From: an uncultured Pseudomonadota bacterium
Lineage (GTDB): Bacteria > Pseudomonadota > Gammaproteobacteria > Burkholderiales > Burkholderiaceae
DNA: 19,770 nucleotides
NCBI GenBank assembly: GCA_946480245.1
Contig: CAMLIZ010000081.1
Location: 1 to 19,770, forward strand
Direction: 5' to 3'
Of this stretch, positions 7,521 to 14,669 are shown one piece after another; the first letter of the stretch is position 1; every line of letters starts with the position of its first letter. Under the pieces are notes generated by a model. It was not told where the DNA came from, made no database searches, and was given only the letters and a program-made list of their open reading frames with translations. A program made the position numbers and the translations under genes.

Positions 7521-7609
7521 GGGAATGTCTCCGTGAGCCGTGCAGCGATACCCATTTGCATTAAGTTGCCGCACCGCAAAACCTATAATTTAACCATAGG
7601 GGTTAACTC
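7521..7609. promoter_or_regulatory. Divergent promoter region, alaT operon / Mth938 gene, with palindrome
   Basis: This 89-bp gap is AT-rich compared with its surroundings. A perfect plus-strand TATAAT at 7584-7589 is preceded by TTAAGT (7561-7566, a weak -35 match) with a 17-bp spacer. Transcription would start near 7596. A palindrome TTAACC-N5-GGTTAA (7590-7606) covers that start point and the Shine-Dalgarno-like AGGGG. On the other strand the same block offers TATAGG-type -10 options for alaT. The palindrome is therefore placed to affect both directions. Confidence 0.6.
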
Positions 7610-7984
7610 TTGAAGATTCAGCCTGACCGTCTCGAAGGCGCCAACGCCATCAATCGCCATGAATCCGGCCGCGTATGGGTGAACGGGCAACTGCATGATG
7701 GCAGTGTGCTGGTGCCTTGGCGCGGCCCGGTTCACCACTGGCCCGCGCCTTCGCTGCAGGATCTGACGGAAGCGCATTTCGAGCAGGTGCTTGCGTTGCA
7801 GCCAGAGCTCGTGATCTTCGGCAGCGGCAGCAGGCTGCGCTTCATCTCCGCGGGGCTCACGCGTTCGTTGATCCTGCACGGCGTGGGCGTCGAAACGATG
7901 GACACCGCTGCCGCCTGTCGCACCTACAACGTGCTCGCGATGGAAGGGCGCTCAGTGGTGGCTGCATTGATCGTGCAAGCGTGA
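7610..7984 (+). CDS. Mth938-like domain protein (DUF498/NDUFAF3 family)
   Basis: A 124-residue soluble protein of the Mth938/PF04430 family, the bacterial relatives of mitochondrial complex I assembly factor NDUFAF3. Family signs are the N-terminal ANAINRHESGRVWVNG region, VLVPWRGPVHHWP, LQPELVIFGSGSRLRF and the C-terminal GVETMDTAAACRTYNVLAMEGR. The molecular role in bacteria is not established. The start is TTG at 7610, with AGGGG about eight bases upstream and a TATAAT promoter at 7584. Its neighbour is the Bcp peroxiredoxin, which has a separate -10-like box. Family assignment is good, function unknown. Confidence 0.88.
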   Translation: MKIQPDRLEGANAINRHESGRVWVNGQLHDGSVLVPWRGPVHHWPAPSLQDLTEAHFEQVLALQPELVIFGSGSRLRFISAGLTRSLILHGVGVETMDTAAACRTYNVLAMEGRSVVAALIVQA

Positions 7985-8048
7985 TGCGTACGCGCAAATC
8001 TTGCTGCACCCCCTTGATGGGGAGCCTGTATGGACAAGCAGTACCGCT

Positions 8049-8054
8049 TATAAT
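8049..8054 (+). promoter_or_regulatory. Putative -10 box (TATAAT) for the peroxiredoxin gene
   Basis: A perfect TATAAT about 45 bases before the bcp ATG, in the 114-bp gap after the Mth938 gene. No good -35 lies at 16-18 bp. A short CCCC-N5-GGGG inverted repeat sits just upstream (about 8010-8023), and GCGTACGC (7986-7993) is palindromic. Nothing else is evident in the gap. Confidence 0.45.
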
Positions 8055-8098
8055 TGGAGGCTAGCCCGCCGGGGCCCAAGTCACGCCAGACAATTCAC

Positions 8099-8575
8099 AT
8101 GACGCCAGCCCTCAACAAACCCCTGCCCGATTTTGAAGCGCATGCCACCGGTGGCGTGAAGTTCACTCCCCAGGCGTTCGCGGGTCGAGCGATCGTGCTG
8201 TATTTCTACCCCAAGGACAATACACCGGGCTGTACCACGGAAGCCATGCAGTTCCGCGATCGGCACAAGGATTTCGTGAAGGCCGGCGCAGTGGTGTTCG
8301 GCGTGTCGCGCGACAACATGGCCTCGCACGACAAGTTCAAGCAGAACCTCGACCTGCCTTTCGATCTGATTGCCGATACCGAGGAAAAGCTCTGCCACAT
8401 GTTCGGCGTGGTCAAGAACAAGATCATGTACGGCAAGAAGGTCAAGGGCATCGAGCGCAGCACGTTCCTGATCGACGGCGACGGTGTGCTGCGCGAGGAG
8501 TGGCGCGGCATCAAGGTGGCCGGCCATGTGGACGAAGTGCTCAAGGCAGTGAAGGGCCTGAAGAAGGCTGCCTGA
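8099..8575 (+). CDS. bcp: Thioredoxin-dependent peroxiredoxin, Bcp/PrxQ family
   Basis: A 158-residue cytoplasmic thiol peroxidase that reduces hydrogen peroxide and organic hydroperoxides. The signature YFYPKDNTPGCTTEAMQFRD is at 36-54, with peroxidatic cysteine C45. E. coli Bcp has its resolving cysteine five residues later; here that position is Met50. The only other cysteine is C99 in EKLCHMFGV, which could resolve in another way, or the enzyme may work as a 1-Cys type. The start at 8099 gives the usual Bcp N-terminus. No clear Shine-Dalgarno precedes it, and a TTG at 8054 would add only an unconvincing extension. A hairpin follows the stop. Confidence 0.94.
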   Translation: MTPALNKPLPDFEAHATGGVKFTPQAFAGRAIVLYFYPKDNTPGCTTEAMQFRDRHKDFVKAGAVVFGVSRDNMASHDKFKQNLDLPFDLIADTEEKLCHMFGVVKNKIMYGKKVKGIERSTFLIDGDGVLREEWRGIKVAGHVDEVLKAVKGLKKAA

Positions 8576-8596
8576 GCCCGTACCTGCCCCATCCTC

Positions 8597-8623
8597 ATGA
8601 AGCCGGCCTCGCGCCGGCTTCAT
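8597..8623 (+). terminator. Hairpin after bcp, probable transcript end
   Basis: Perfect 11-base arms ATGAAGCCGGC (8597-8607) and GCCGGCTTCAT (8613-8623) with a 5-base loop lie about 20 bases after the bcp stop. The following bases (GCTTTGCGGG) are not a T-run, so it is either a weak intrinsic terminator or a 3'-end stabilising structure. A further, less regular inverted repeat (TGCCG...CCCCGGGG...CGGCA) lies at 8657-8681. Confidence 0.55.
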
Positions 8624-8701
8624 GCTTTGCGGGTGCGTCGTTTGCCGTGACTTCCTTGCCGAGTCCCCGGGGCTAGCGGCAGGCCCTGTCGTCACTTTTC
8701 G

Positions 8702-8729
8702 TTGAGCGACGGGAGGCGTTGTGCATAAT
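8702..8729 (+). promoter_or_regulatory. Promoter upstream of the PhoH leader
   Basis: TTGAGC (8702-8707) and CATAAT (8724-8729) are separated by 16 bp, a good sigma-70 arrangement (4/6 and 5/6 matches). Transcription would begin near 8735-8737. The -10 lies within an inverted repeat with arms GTGCAT (8721-8726) and ATGCAC (8735-8740), so a bound protein there would block the start site. Confidence 0.6.
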
Positions 8730-8734
8730 GGGCC

Positions 8735-8806
8735 ATGCACGTGAGTTGTGAAACGCGCATCCCCCAGATCAAGCCGCCCCGGTTCGGAGCGGCTTTTTTG
8801 TTTTTT
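8735..8806 (+). ncRNA. Candidate short transcript: sRNA or attenuated leader of the PhoH gene
   Basis: From the promoter at 8702-8729 to the T-tract at 8794-8806 is only about 65-70 nt, the layout of a small RNA or of an attenuator leader. The unpaired part includes a C-rich ATCCCCCAG stretch. A 46-codon ORF (8735-8875, starting MHVSCETRIP) begins five bases after the -10, so it could be translated leaderless. It runs through the terminator and past the PhoH start in another frame. No known RNA family is recognised. Confidence 0.35.
8771..8806 (+). terminator. Intrinsic terminator just before the PhoH start
   Basis: Arms AAGCCGC (8771-8777) and GCGGCTT (8789-8795), with an inner CCG/CGG pairing, are followed by T6, one G and another T6 (8794-8806). 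This is a textbook rho-independent terminator on the plus strand. It ends only 19 bases before the PhoH-family ATG at 8826, so it cannot be serving bcp alone. Transcription from upstream must pass it to express that gene. Confidence 0.85.
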
Positions 8807-8825
8807 GCGAACCACCCACCACTCC

Positions 8826-10481
8826 ATGCCACTTCCCAAGCTGCCGACCCGCCGAGCTGCCCTGCTGTCTGCTGAAGACTTCGAATCCCAAGCCGCCCCG
8901 CGCGCCGGCAAGAAGGCGCTGAAACCCGAACCTGCCTCGGAACCCGCCGGTCCGCCACTGACCGAGTTCTACGAAGAGGCCCTGCCGGCCGCGGCGCCGA
9001 CGCGCCCTGCAACCGTTGCCGAACCGACGCGCCGCAGTGTGGAGCCGGCGCCGCGCGAGCGCCGGGCCCGAAAGCCCGTGCACCAGGGCCCGCCCAAACT
9101 CTTCGTGCTCGACACCAATGTGCTGATGCACGACCCGACGTCGCTGTTCCGCTTCGACGAGCACGACATCTACCTCCCGATGATCACGCTCGAGGAGCTC
9201 GACAACCACAAGCGCGGCATGAGCGAGGTGGCACGCAACGCGCGCCAGGTGAGCCGCGATCTCGACGTGCTGGCCACCGACTCGGGGGCGCTTGACGCCA
9301 AGTCCGGCATCCCGCTGGCTAAGTCCGGCCACAAGGAAGCCGGCGGCAAGCTGTTCTTCCAGACCGAGCTTGTGGATGTGCAGTTGCCCGCGGGCCTGCC
9401 CCAAGGCAAGGCCGACAACCAGATCCTGGGCGTGGTGCAGTCGCTGCGCGAGAAGCACAAAGGCGATCGCGATGTGGTGCTGGTGTCCAAGGACATCAAC
9501 ATGCGCATCAAGGCGCGTGCGCTCGGCCTGCCCGCGGAGGACTATCAGAACGACAAGACGCTGGACGACGTCGACCTGCTCTACACGGGTGTGCTGCCGC
9601 TGCCCGCCGACTTCTGGGAGCGCCACGGCAAGACGATGGAGAGCTGGCAGCAAGGCGGCCACACCTTCTATCGCATCGCCGGCCCGCTGGTACCCGCGCT
9701 GCTGATCAACCAGTTCGTCTATCTCGAAACGCCCGGTGCCGCGCCGCTGTATGCGCGCGTCACCGAGATCACCGGCAAGACCGCCGTGCTGAAGACGTTG
9801 CGCGAGTACACGCATCAGAAGAACGCGGTGTGGGGCGTGACGGCACGCAACCGCGAGCAGAACTTCGCGCTCAACCTTCTGATGGACCCGGAGTGCGACT
9901 TCCTCACCCTCACCGGCACGGCAGGCACCGGCAAGACGCTGATGACGCTGGCCGCCGGCCTGGCGCAGGTGATGGACGAGCGCCGCTACACCGAGATCAT
10001 CGTCACCCGCGTCACGGTGCCGGTGGGCGAGGACATCGGCTTCCTGCCCGGCACCGAGGAAGAGAAGATGAGCCCTTGGATGGGCGCGCTCGACGACAAC
10101 CTCGAGGTGCTAGCCCGCAGCGATAACTCCGCTGGTGAATGGGGCCGTGCAGCCACCAACGACCTGGTGCGCAGCAAGATCAAGATCAAGAGCATGAACT
10201 TCATGCGGGGGCGCACCTTCCTGAACAAGTTCGTGATCATCGACGAGGCGCAGAACCTCACGCCCAAGCAGATGAAGACCTTGATCACCCGCGCCGGCCC
10301 GGGCACCAAGATCGTGTGCCTGGGCAACCTGGCGCAGATCGACACGCCCTATCTCACCGAGGGCAGCTCGGGCCTCACCTACGCGGTCGACCGCTTCAAG
10401 GGCTGGCCGCATTCGGGCCATTTGATGCTGGCACGCGGCGAGCGCTCTCGGCTGGCGGACTTCGCGTCCGAGGTGCTGTAG
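8826..10481 (+). CDS. PIN-PhoH family ATPase (putative ribonuclease-helicase)
   Basis: A 551-residue cytoplasmic protein joining a PIN nuclease domain to a PhoH P-loop ATPase. After a Pro/Ala/Arg-rich linker (about 20-90), the PIN domain (about 91-235) shows VLDTNVLMHD (D96), LEELD (122-126), KADNQI (about D197) and VLVSKDINMR (D223). The PhoH domain (about 340-551) has Walker A GTAGTGKT (364-371) and Walker B FVIIDEAQN (469-477), then CLGNLAQIDTPYL. Mycobacterial proteins of this layout (PhoH2) act as RNA helicase/RNases; that role here is inferred. The start at 8826 gives MPLPKLPTRRAALLS but has no Shine-Dalgarno. An in-frame GTG at 8748 would place the terminator inside the gene. The 3' end meets the M3 peptidase gene with one base between. 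Confidence 0.93.
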   Translation: MPLPKLPTRRAALLSAEDFESQAAPRAGKKALKPEPASEPAGPPLTEFYEEALPAAAPTRPATVAEPTRRSVEPAPRERRARKPVHQGPPKLFVLDTNVLMHDPTSLFRFDEHDIYLPMITLEELDNHKRGMSEVARNARQVSRDLDVLATDSGALDAKSGIPLAKSGHKEAGGKLFFQTELVDVQLPAGLPQGKADNQILGVVQSLREKHKGDRDVVLVSKDINMRIKARALGLPAEDYQNDKTLDDVDLLYTGVLPLPADFWERHGKTMESWQQGGHTFYRIAGPLVPALLINQFVYLETPGAAPLYARVTEITGKTAVLKTLREYTHQKNAVWGVTARNREQNFALNLLMDPECDFLTLTGTAGTGKTLMTLAAGLAQVMDERRYTEIIVTRVTVPVGEDIGFLPGTEEEKMSPWMGALDDNLEVLARSDNSAGEWGRAATNDLVRSKIKIKSMNFMRGRTFLNKFVIIDEAQNLTPKQMKTLITRAGPGTKIVCLGNLAQIDTPYLTEGSSGLTYAVDRFKGWPHSGHLMLARGERSRLADFASEVL

Positions 10482-10482
10482 C

Positions 10483-12504
10483 TCAGGGCTTCAGGTACTC
10501 GAAGAAGGCGCGTGCATTGGTCTCGCGCCCCAGGAACTCGCCCACCAGTTCGCGCGGCGGCCGCTGGCCGCCGTTGGCGAGCACGACGTCCCGGTAGCGG
10601 CGGCCCACCGCCGGGTCGAGCTTGTCCGCCGCGAATGCGGTGCGCAGATCCATCGCGAGCACCAAGCTCCAGAGATACCCGTAGTAGCCGGCCGCATAGC
10701 CGCTGACCACGTGCTCGAAGCCGGCCGGAAACATGGTGCCGGGTACATACCCCATCGGCGTATCCCCTTCCATGCGCACCCACAACGCCATCGGGTCGAC
10801 GGGCTCGGTGCCGTGCAGCGCGATGTCATAGCTCGCGTACAGGTGCTGGCGCGCAAACTTCACGCCCTTGCCGTAATCGCGTGCGGCACGCGCCTGCTCC
10901 AGCAACTCGGGCGGCACCGGCTTGCACACCGGGCACACCTGCGCGAAGCCGCGCATCACCTTCGGGTCGTAGACCCAATCCTCCAGCATTTGCGACGGTG
11001 CCTCGACGAAGTCGCGTTGCGTGCTGGTGCCGGCGAGCGACGCATAGCGGGTGTGCGAGAGGTTGTTGTGCACGGCGTGGCCCAGCTCGTGCAGGAGGGT
11101 CTCGAGTTCGACCAGCGTCAGGCCCTGCCGGTCGAGGTTGACCACCAGCGCCGCCTGCGGCAGCCGGTCCTGCAGCGTGGATCCGCTGCGGTAAGCCCAC
11201 ACCGCAGCGTGGTTGTACTTGCCCGGCCGGGGATACGGATCGACGAGCAATGTGGCCAGCGCCTTGCCCGTGGCCGCGTCCGTCACCGCGTAGGCCTGAA
11301 CGTCGGGGTGCCACAGCCGCACCGGTACCCGCGTGTAGCGCACGCCCATCATCTTCTCGATCAGGCGCAGCGCGAACTGCAGGCTGGGCTGCGTCGGGAA
11401 GTAGGCCCGGAAGCTCTCCTGGTCCACGCGGAATCTCTCGCGCCGCACTCGCTCTGCGTAGAACTGCAGGTCCCAGCGCTCGAGCACTGCCGCATCGCGC
11501 GCCAGACCGAGATGCGACGCCTTGGCCTCGCGCAGCTCCTGCAGCTCGTGCCGCTCGGCATCGGTCACCGCCTCCTGCACCTCGTGCAGAAACCCGGAGA
11601 CAGCTGCCGTGGTGCCAGCCATCTCACGGCGGATCGCGAAGTCGTCGTAGCTGGCCATGCCGAACAACTGGGCGTACTCACGCCGCAGCTGCACGATCTC
11701 GGCCAGCAGCTTCAGGTTGGCGTCACCGCCTTGATTGGTCTTGGCGCGCCACATGCGCTCTCGCGTGTGCGCGTCCTCCGCCGCCTGCATGACGGGAAAG
11801 TAGACCGGGTACGACAGGCCCAGCCGCACGCGGCCGTCGGACTCGCGGGGCGCGCTCTTCCACACGGGGTCGGGAACACCGCGTAGCTCGGCCTCGGTGA
11901 ACAGCAACTGCGTGGGGTCGTCGCGCAGATTCTTCTCGAACTGCTGGGCCAGATCGGCCACGCGGTCGTTGATCGCCTTGGCTCGCGTACGACGGTCTGG
12001 CGGAAGGCCCACGCCGCCGTCCTCGAAGCCTTGCAGCATCACGCGCAGCAATTGCTCGTCGATCGCGTCGGCCGGGTGCAGCTGCTGCACCGTGCGGTAC
12101 ATCGCCTCGTTCTGGTTCAAGGCAGAAGTGAAAGTCGCCCAGCGCAGCGTGCAGGCCTGCGCCGCGTCACGCATCGCCGGATCCGGGTGCACGTTGGCCA
12201 GCAGGTCGATCGGATCGGTGTGGTCCTGCACCTGCGCCTGCAGTTCGTCGTAGGCTCGCAACCATCCGTCCGGCGCATGCCGCTCGAGCGCTGCAACGCG
12301 CTGGCCCGCATCGGCCAAGGCCTGGTCGCAGGAGGCGCGGAGTTCCTCAGGCGTGCGAAAGCTGGGGAACGCCGGCCCGGGCACGCTGGGCAGCGGAGCC
12401 ACCGCGTGACGCGCAGCCGGCTTGTGCGCCTTGTGCCTGGCCGGTTTGGCAGCAAGGTTGAAGGCCGCCACCGACAACGCGACGGCAAGCAGCAGGTTCT
12501 TCAT
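10483..12504 (-). CDS. Exported M3 family zinc metallopeptidase (oligopeptidase)
   Basis: A 673-residue thimet-oligopeptidase-like (M3) zinc peptidase that probably trims short peptides in the periplasm. A signal peptide is visible: MKN, a hydrophobic LLLAVALSVAAFNLAA, then a basic Lys/Arg/His-rich stretch. The zinc site is HELGH (472-476), and the third ligand is E501 in FVEAPSQ. Family signs downstream include FARQHLYASYDIALHG and GYAAGYYGYLWS. A CPVC pair (C524, C527) sits where most M3 enzymes have no cysteines. A modest AGGAT precedes the ATG. The gene follows prpE by 66 bp on the same strand, with a CACAAT box and a small hairpin in the gap, and it converges on the PIN-PhoH gene. Confidence 0.93.
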   Translation of the reverse strand: MKNLLLAVALSVAAFNLAAKPARHKAHKPAARHAVAPLPSVPGPAFPSFRTPEELRASCDQALADAGQRVAALERHAPDGWLRAYDELQAQVQDHTDPIDLLANVHPDPAMRDAAQACTLRWATFTSALNQNEAMYRTVQQLHPADAIDEQLLRVMLQGFEDGGVGLPPDRRTRAKAINDRVADLAQQFEKNLRDDPTQLLFTEAELRGVPDPVWKSAPRESDGRVRLGLSYPVYFPVMQAAEDAHTRERMWRAKTNQGGDANLKLLAEIVQLRREYAQLFGMASYDDFAIRREMAGTTAAVSGFLHEVQEAVTDAERHELQELREAKASHLGLARDAAVLERWDLQFYAERVRRERFRVDQESFRAYFPTQPSLQFALRLIEKMMGVRYTRVPVRLWHPDVQAYAVTDAATGKALATLLVDPYPRPGKYNHAAVWAYRSGSTLQDRLPQAALVVNLDRQGLTLVELETLLHELGHAVHNNLSHTRYASLAGTSTQRDFVEAPSQMLEDWVYDPKVMRGFAQVCPVCKPVPPELLEQARAARDYGKGVKFARQHLYASYDIALHGTEPVDPMALWVRMEGDTPMGYVPGTMFPAGFEHVVSGYAAGYYGYLWSLVLAMDLRTAFAADKLDPAVGRRYRDVVLANGGQRPPRELVGEFLGRETNARAFFEYLKP

Positions 12505-12570
12505 CGGGCATCCTGTCGAGCGTGCCGCCGACGGCCGGCGGTGCGCGCGATTGTGCCCGGGCCGGGCGCT
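12505..12570 (-). promoter_or_regulatory. Gap between prpE and the M3 peptidase gene: possible -10 and leader hairpin
   Basis: On the minus strand CACAAT (12555-12550) is a possible -10 without a clear -35. The leader after it contains a perfect CCGCCG/CGGCGG stem (12525-12530 with 12536-12541, 5-base loop). The peptidase may thus have its own promoter rather than depend on prpE read-through. Confidence 0.3.
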
Positions 12571-14466
12571 TTAGCCGGCCACGAGATCCTTGATCTGCTG
12601 CAGCGCGCCCGGATCCTCGATGGTCGTCAGGTCGCCCGGGTCCCGGTGTTCGCACACCGCCTGAATCGCGCGACGCAGCAGCTTGCCCGACCGCGTCTTG
12701 GGCAGAAGGCTCACGAAGCGCACGCGCGCCGGCCGCGCCACCGCGCCCAGCTGCTGGTCGACGTGCTTCATCACCTCGCCTTCGAGCTTGAGCTGAGCCT
12801 GCGCATCGGCGAGCACCGCGGCGTCGCGCGGCACGGCAAAGGCCACCGCCACCTGCCCCTTCACCTCATCGGCCACGCCCACGACCGCCACCTCCGCCAC
12901 CGCCGGATGGCTGGACACGCTCTCCTCGATCTCGCGTGTGCCCAGGCGATGACCTGCCACATTGATCACGTCGTCGGTACGCCCGAGGATGAAGTAATAG
13001 CCGTCCTCGTCGCGCATCGCGTAGTCGAACGTGCTGTAGACCAGCTGGCCGGGGACGCTCTTCCAATAGGTGTTGACGAAACGCGCGTCGTCGCGCCACA
13101 CCGTCTGCATGCAGCCGGGCGGCAGCGGGCCGCCGATGGCGAGCAAACCCTTCTGGTGCGGCCCTTTCAAGGGCTCGCCGGTGGCCTCGTCCAGCAGCTT
13201 CACGTCGAAGCCATACATCGGCACACCAGGGCTGCCGTACTTGGTGGGCTGTGCCTGCACGCCGTGCGCCAGCGTCAGGATGGGCCAGCCGGTCTCGGTC
13301 TGCCAGTAGTTGTCGATCACCGGCTTGCCCAGGCCGTCGGCGATCCAGCGCGCGGTAGGCTCGTCCAGCGGCTCGCCGGCGAGGTACAGCGCTTTCAGCG
13401 AGCTGAGGTCGTAGCGCGTCAGGTATGCCGGGTCATGCTTCTTCAGCACGCGAATCGCGGTGGGGGCGCTGAACATCACGCTCACACGGTAGCGGTCGAC
13501 CAGCTGCCACCAGATGCCGGCGTCGGGACGGATGGGCAGGCCCTCGTACATCAGCGTCGCCATGCCGGCGATCAGCGGGCCATAGACGATGTAGCTGTGG
13601 CCCACCACCCAGCCGATGTCGCTGGTGGAGAAGTAGACGCCGCCCGGCTCGCCCATGAAGATGTGCTTCATGCTGGCGGCCAGGGCCACTGCATAGCCGC
13701 CGGTGTCGCGCTGCACGCCCTTGGGTTTGCCGGTCGTGCCGCTGGTGTAGAGCGTGTAGCTGGGGTGCGTGGCCTCCAGCCAGACGCACGGTACCTGCAC
13801 GTCCATGTGCGCCGAGCGCTGCTCCGCGTAGTCCAGGTCGCGGCCGGCAATGCGCTGCATGGGGCTCATGCCCCTGTCCACCAGCAACACCTTCTCGGGC
13901 TTGTGCTGGGCGAGCCGGATGGCCTCGTCGAGCAGTGGCTTGTAGCCCATCACCTTGCCGCCGCGGCTGCCCGCATCGGCGCTGACGACCAGCTTGGGCT
14001 GTGCATCGTCGATGCGGCTGGCCAGGCTGACACTGGCGAAGCCGCCGAACACCACCGAGTGGATGGCGCCGATGCGCACGCAGGCCAGCATCGCGAACGC
14101 CGCCTCGGGAATCATCGGCATGTAGATCAGCACTCGGTCGCCGGGGCGCACGCCCTGCGCCTGCAACACCGCGGCCATGCGCTGCACCTCGGCATGCAGT
14201 TCCCGGAAGGTGTAGGTGCGCTCCTGCTCGGTCTCGGTGGACACGAAGATCAGCGCCGGCTGGTCAGCACGGGACGCCAGGTGGCGGTCCACCGCGTTGT
14301 GGCACAGATTGGTCCGGCCGCCCATGAACCAACGGGCGAACGGCGGCTCGCGGTAGTCGCATACCTGCTCGAACGGTTGCTGCCAGTCGATCAGCCGGGC
14401 CTGCTCGGCCCAGAAGCCGTCGCGGTCGTCGATCGAGCGGCGATAGAACTCGGCATAGCGGGCCAT
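12571..14466 (-). CDS. prpE: Propionyl-CoA synthetase PrpE
   Basis: A 631-residue acyl-adenylate-forming ligase that activates propionate to propionyl-CoA in the cytoplasm. It has the adenylation motif YTSGTTGKPKG near residue 240, VIDNYWQTETGWP, the hinge region GRTDDVINVAGHRLGTREIE, and the C-terminal KTRSGK with catalytic K595. Segments such as YLAGEPLDEPTARW and DPGDLTTIEDP match E. coli PrpE better than acetyl-CoA synthetase, so I call PrpE. The start at 14466 has a strong GAGGAGA eight bases upstream. No prpB, prpC or prpD gene is nearby, so the methylcitrate cycle genes must be elsewhere if present. A 10-bp direct repeat lies upstream of the start. Confidence 0.93.
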   Translation of the reverse strand: MARYAEFYRRSIDDRDGFWAEQARLIDWQQPFEQVCDYREPPFARWFMGGRTNLCHNAVDRHLASRADQPALIFVSTETEQERTYTFRELHAEVQRMAAVLQAQGVRPGDRVLIYMPMIPEAAFAMLACVRIGAIHSVVFGGFASVSLASRIDDAQPKLVVSADAGSRGGKVMGYKPLLDEAIRLAQHKPEKVLLVDRGMSPMQRIAGRDLDYAEQRSAHMDVQVPCVWLEATHPSYTLYTSGTTGKPKGVQRDTGGYAVALAASMKHIFMGEPGGVYFSTSDIGWVVGHSYIVYGPLIAGMATLMYEGLPIRPDAGIWWQLVDRYRVSVMFSAPTAIRVLKKHDPAYLTRYDLSSLKALYLAGEPLDEPTARWIADGLGKPVIDNYWQTETGWPILTLAHGVQAQPTKYGSPGVPMYGFDVKLLDEATGEPLKGPHQKGLLAIGGPLPPGCMQTVWRDDARFVNTYWKSVPGQLVYSTFDYAMRDEDGYYFILGRTDDVINVAGHRLGTREIEESVSSHPAVAEVAVVGVADEVKGQVAVAFAVPRDAAVLADAQAQLKLEGEVMKHVDQQLGAVARPARVRFVSLLPKTRSGKLLRRAIQAVCEHRDPGDLTTIEDPGALQQIKDLVAG

Positions 14467-14669
14467 CGCGTGTCTCCTCGGTGGTGTTCGTCAGCGGAAG
14501 GGGCATTTCAGGAAGGGGCACTGACGACAGCCTGACACTGCCCGGAGGCGCCCGCAACCGGCTTGACCCGGCTCAAACCGCCTCGCAAGTGGCAACCGAT
14601 TGCAAGCAAGGCGCTGCGCATGCGCTATTGCGCATTGATTCAGGTGAGGCCTTTGCTATCCTGCCCTCC
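14467..14669. promoter_or_regulatory. Divergent intergenic region prpE / NlpC-P60 gene
   Basis: It holds a direct repeat GGAAGGGGCA (14496-14505 and 14511-14520, period 15 bp) 30-54 bases before the prpE ATG. It also holds an imperfect palindrome TTGACCCGGCTCAA (14563-14576) and a perfect palindrome GCGCATGCGC (14616-14625). On the plus strand TTGATT (14635-14640) and TATCCT (14657-14662), spaced 16 bp, make a plausible promoter. Its start point near 14669 coincides with the GTG start of the NlpC/P60 gene. No other gene is seen. Confidence 0.5.

Noticed and set aside
7521..7574. Longer alaT start at ATG 7574
   Set aside because: The extra 18 residues do not fit the AlaT N-terminus and would extend toward the promoter zone. 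TTG at 7520 has a GGAG at proper spacing and begins where the family begins.
8657..8681. Interrupted inverted repeat TGCCG...CCCCGGGG...CGGCA as a structured RNA
   Set aside because: The arms meet with no loop in the middle and have an unpaired bulge. It is weak compared with the hairpins at 8597 and 8771.
12031..14535. 834-codon plus-strand open frame opposite prpE
   Set aside because: It is antisense to a perfectly motif-matched prpE. The translation is His/Arg/Ala-rich with no recognisable domain.
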